A stretch of DNA of 6,067 nt, taken from Actinomycetes bacterium. GTDB lineage: Bacteria; Actinomycetota; Actinomycetes; Mycobacteriales; Mycobacteriaceae. Below the pieces are notes generated by a model. That model was not told the origin of the DNA, made no database searches, and saw nothing but the letters and a program-made list of their open reading frames with translations. Positions 4,925 through 6,067 of this stretch are shown here, one piece after another (within the stretch, counting starts at the first letter, position 1; the number at the start of each line of letters is the position of its first letter). Position numbers and translations under genes: made by a program. The stretch lies in the NCBI GenBank assembly GCA_023416315.1, contig JAEZIA010000076.1, positions 1-6,067 on the forward strand, read 5' to 3'.

Positions 4925-6066
4925 TTGTTCTCCTGATCGTCGTCGACAACCTCGGCGTCCACGACGTCGTCGTTGGACGACGAGCCGCCCGGGGCGCCGG
5001 CAGCCTGGTCGGCTTGCGTGGCCTCATAGATGGCCTGGCCCAGAGCTTGGCTCTCTTGACCGAGCTTCTCCATCGCGGACTTGATCGCACCGATGTCGGT
5101 ACCGGCCAACGCGGTCTTGGCGTCGGCGATCGCGGCGTCCACCTTGGTCAAGGTGTCCTCGGGAACCTTCGACCCGCCCTCGGCGCCACGCTGCTCGGAG
5201 ACGAACTTCTCCGTCTGGTAGACCAGCGACTCGGCCTGGTTGCGGACGTCGGCTTCCTCGCGACGCTTGCGATCCTCCTCGGCGTGCGCTTCGGCGTCCT
5301 TGATCATCCGGTCGATCTCCTCCTTGGACAGGCCCGAGCCCTCCTGGATCTTGATCGTGTTCTCCTTACCGGTGCCCTTGTCCTTGGCGGTGACGTGCAC
5401 GATGCCGTTGGCGTCGATGTCGAAGGTCACCTCGATCTGGGGCACGCCGCGCGGAGCCGGCGGGATGCCGGTCAGCTCGAAGCTGCCGAGCAGCTTGTTG
5501 TGCGAAGCGATTTCGCGTTCGCCCTGGTACACCTGGATCTGCACCGACGGCTGATTGTCGTCGGCCGTGGTGAACGTCTCCGACCGCTTGGTCGGGATCG
5601 TGGTGTTGCGCTCGATGAGCTTGGTCATCACGCCGCCCTTGGTCTCGATGCCGAGGGAGAGCGGGGTGACGTCGAGCAGCAGGACGTCCTTGACGTCGCC
5701 CTTCAGGACGCCGGCCTGGATGGCAGCGCCCATGGCGACGACCTCGTCGGGGTTCACGCCCTTGTGGGGCTCGCGCCCGGTCAGGCTCTCGACGAGCTCC
5801 TGCACCGCAGGCATGCGGGTGGAACCGCCGACCATGATCACGTGGTCGACCTGGTCCTTGGAGATGCCGGCGTCCTTGATGGCCTGCTCGAACGGCACCT
5901 TGCACCGCTCGATCAGGTCCGCGGTCATCTCCTGGAACTTCGCCCGCGAGAGCGTGTAGTCGAGGTGGAGCGGACCGGCGTCGGTGGCGGTGATGAACGG
6001 CTGGTTGATCTGCGTCTGGGCCACCTGCGACAGCTCGATCTTGGCCTTCTCCGCAGCCTCCTTGAG
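4921..6066 (-). CDS. dnaK: DnaK (Hsp70) chaperone, C-terminal 381 residues (5' end outside window)
   Basis: DnaK is the ATP-driven Hsp70 that binds exposed hydrophobic segments of unfolded proteins; in HspR organisms it also acts as co-repressor of its own operon. The reading frame runs off the right edge, so roughly the first 240 residues are missing. What is present, in order: the end of the ATPase domain with the nucleotide motif IMVGGSTRMPAV, the interdomain linker VKDVLLLDVTPLSLGIETKG (coding about 5641-5700), the beta substrate-binding domain (QPSVQIQVYQGER; GSFELTGIPPAPRG; DIDANGIVHVTAKDKGTGK), the helical lid (SKEEIDRMIKDAEAHAEEDR; SAMEKLGQESQALGQAIYEA) and a short Gly/Ser linker followed by the conserved acidic tail DDVVDAEVVDDD. 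All conserved segments are intact. A GTG at 6024 is an internal Val codon, not a start, since clear DnaK sequence (EAAEKAKIELS) continues upstream of it. The stop overlaps grpE by four bases. Confidence 0.98.
   Translation of the reverse strand, partial: LKEAAEKAKIELSQVAQTQINQPFITATDAGPLHLDYTLSRAKFQEMTADLIERCKVPFEQAIKDAGISKDQVDHVIMVGGSTRMPAVQELVESLTGREPHKGVNPDEVVAMGAAIQAGVLKGDVKDVLLLDVTPLSLGIETKGGVMTKLIERNTTIPTKRSETFTTADDNQPSVQIQVYQGEREIASHNKLLGSFELTGIPPAPRGVPQIEVTFDIDANGIVHVTAKDKGTGKENTIKIQEGSGLSKEEIDRMIKDAEAHAEEDRKRREEADVRNQAESLVYQTEKFVSEQRGAEGGSKVPEDTLTKVDAAIADAKTALAGTDIGAIKSAMEKLGQESQALGQAIYEATQADQAAGAPGGSSSNDDVVDAEVVDDDQENK
4930..4935 (-). promoter_or_regulatory. Shine-Dalgarno sequence of grpE inside the 3' end of dnaK
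   Basis: Minus-strand CAGGAG lies five bases before the GTG start of grpE and overlaps the last codons of dnaK. It supports the GTG choice and, with the GTGA overlap, points to coupled translation of DnaK and GrpE. Confidence 0.7.
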
Positions 6067-6067
6067 G

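Noticed and set aside
4280..4936. 218-residue plus-strand open frame opposite grpE
   Set aside because: Antisense shadow of grpE with no supporting start signal or domain.
6022..6024. GTG as a possible start of dnaK
   Set aside because: Conserved DnaK sequence continues upstream of it to the window edge, so it is an internal Val codon.
6055..6067. CTTGAG near the right edge as half of a HAIR operator
   Set aside because: It lies within dnaK coding sequence encoding a conserved segment, and no paired ACTCAAG half is present at the required spacing.

Overview
The window is high-GC DNA with an actinobacterial, most likely mycobacterial (Mycolicibacterium-type), gene set. The strongest pointers are the minus-strand order dnaK-grpE-dnaJ-hspR, with proteins very close to what I recall of the Mycobacterium tuberculosis versions, a type II flavohemoglobin of the Rv0385 kind, and two plus-strand genes that start within a few bases of a TANNNT -10 element, as mycobacterial leaderless genes do. 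The species cannot be fixed from the sequence alone.

Plus strand, left to right: the last 72 codons of a membrane protein that looks like the GAP/Sap family end at 220. A complete 391-residue globin plus FAD/NAD reductase fusion runs from 244 to 1419. An 85-residue protein of unknown function (1502-1759) follows. Last is a 300-residue aldose 1-epimerase-like protein (1780-2682). The last two genes are 20 bases apart.

Minus strand, right to left: the 3' part of dnaK (4921 to the window edge), grpE (4292-4924), dnaJ (3078-4256) and hspR (2698-3078) form a tightly packed heat-shock operon. dnaK and grpE overlap by four bases, grpE and dnaJ are 35 bases apart, and dnaJ and hspR overlap by one base. 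DnaJ delivers clients and stimulates the DnaK ATPase, GrpE exchanges nucleotide, and HspR is the MerR-type repressor of the operon, using DnaK as co-repressor in relatives. The operator expected upstream of dnaK lies outside the window. The operon converges on the epimerase gene across only 15 bases.

No RNA gene, mobile element, CRISPR array or wholly new system was found. The points most worth a second look are the substituted catalytic and flavin-contact positions of the flavohemoglobin, the uncharacterised 85-residue protein beside it, an altered DnaK-contact position in the DnaJ J-domain, and a seven-codon ORF whose stop codon is part of the ten-base Shine-Dalgarno sequence of dnaJ.
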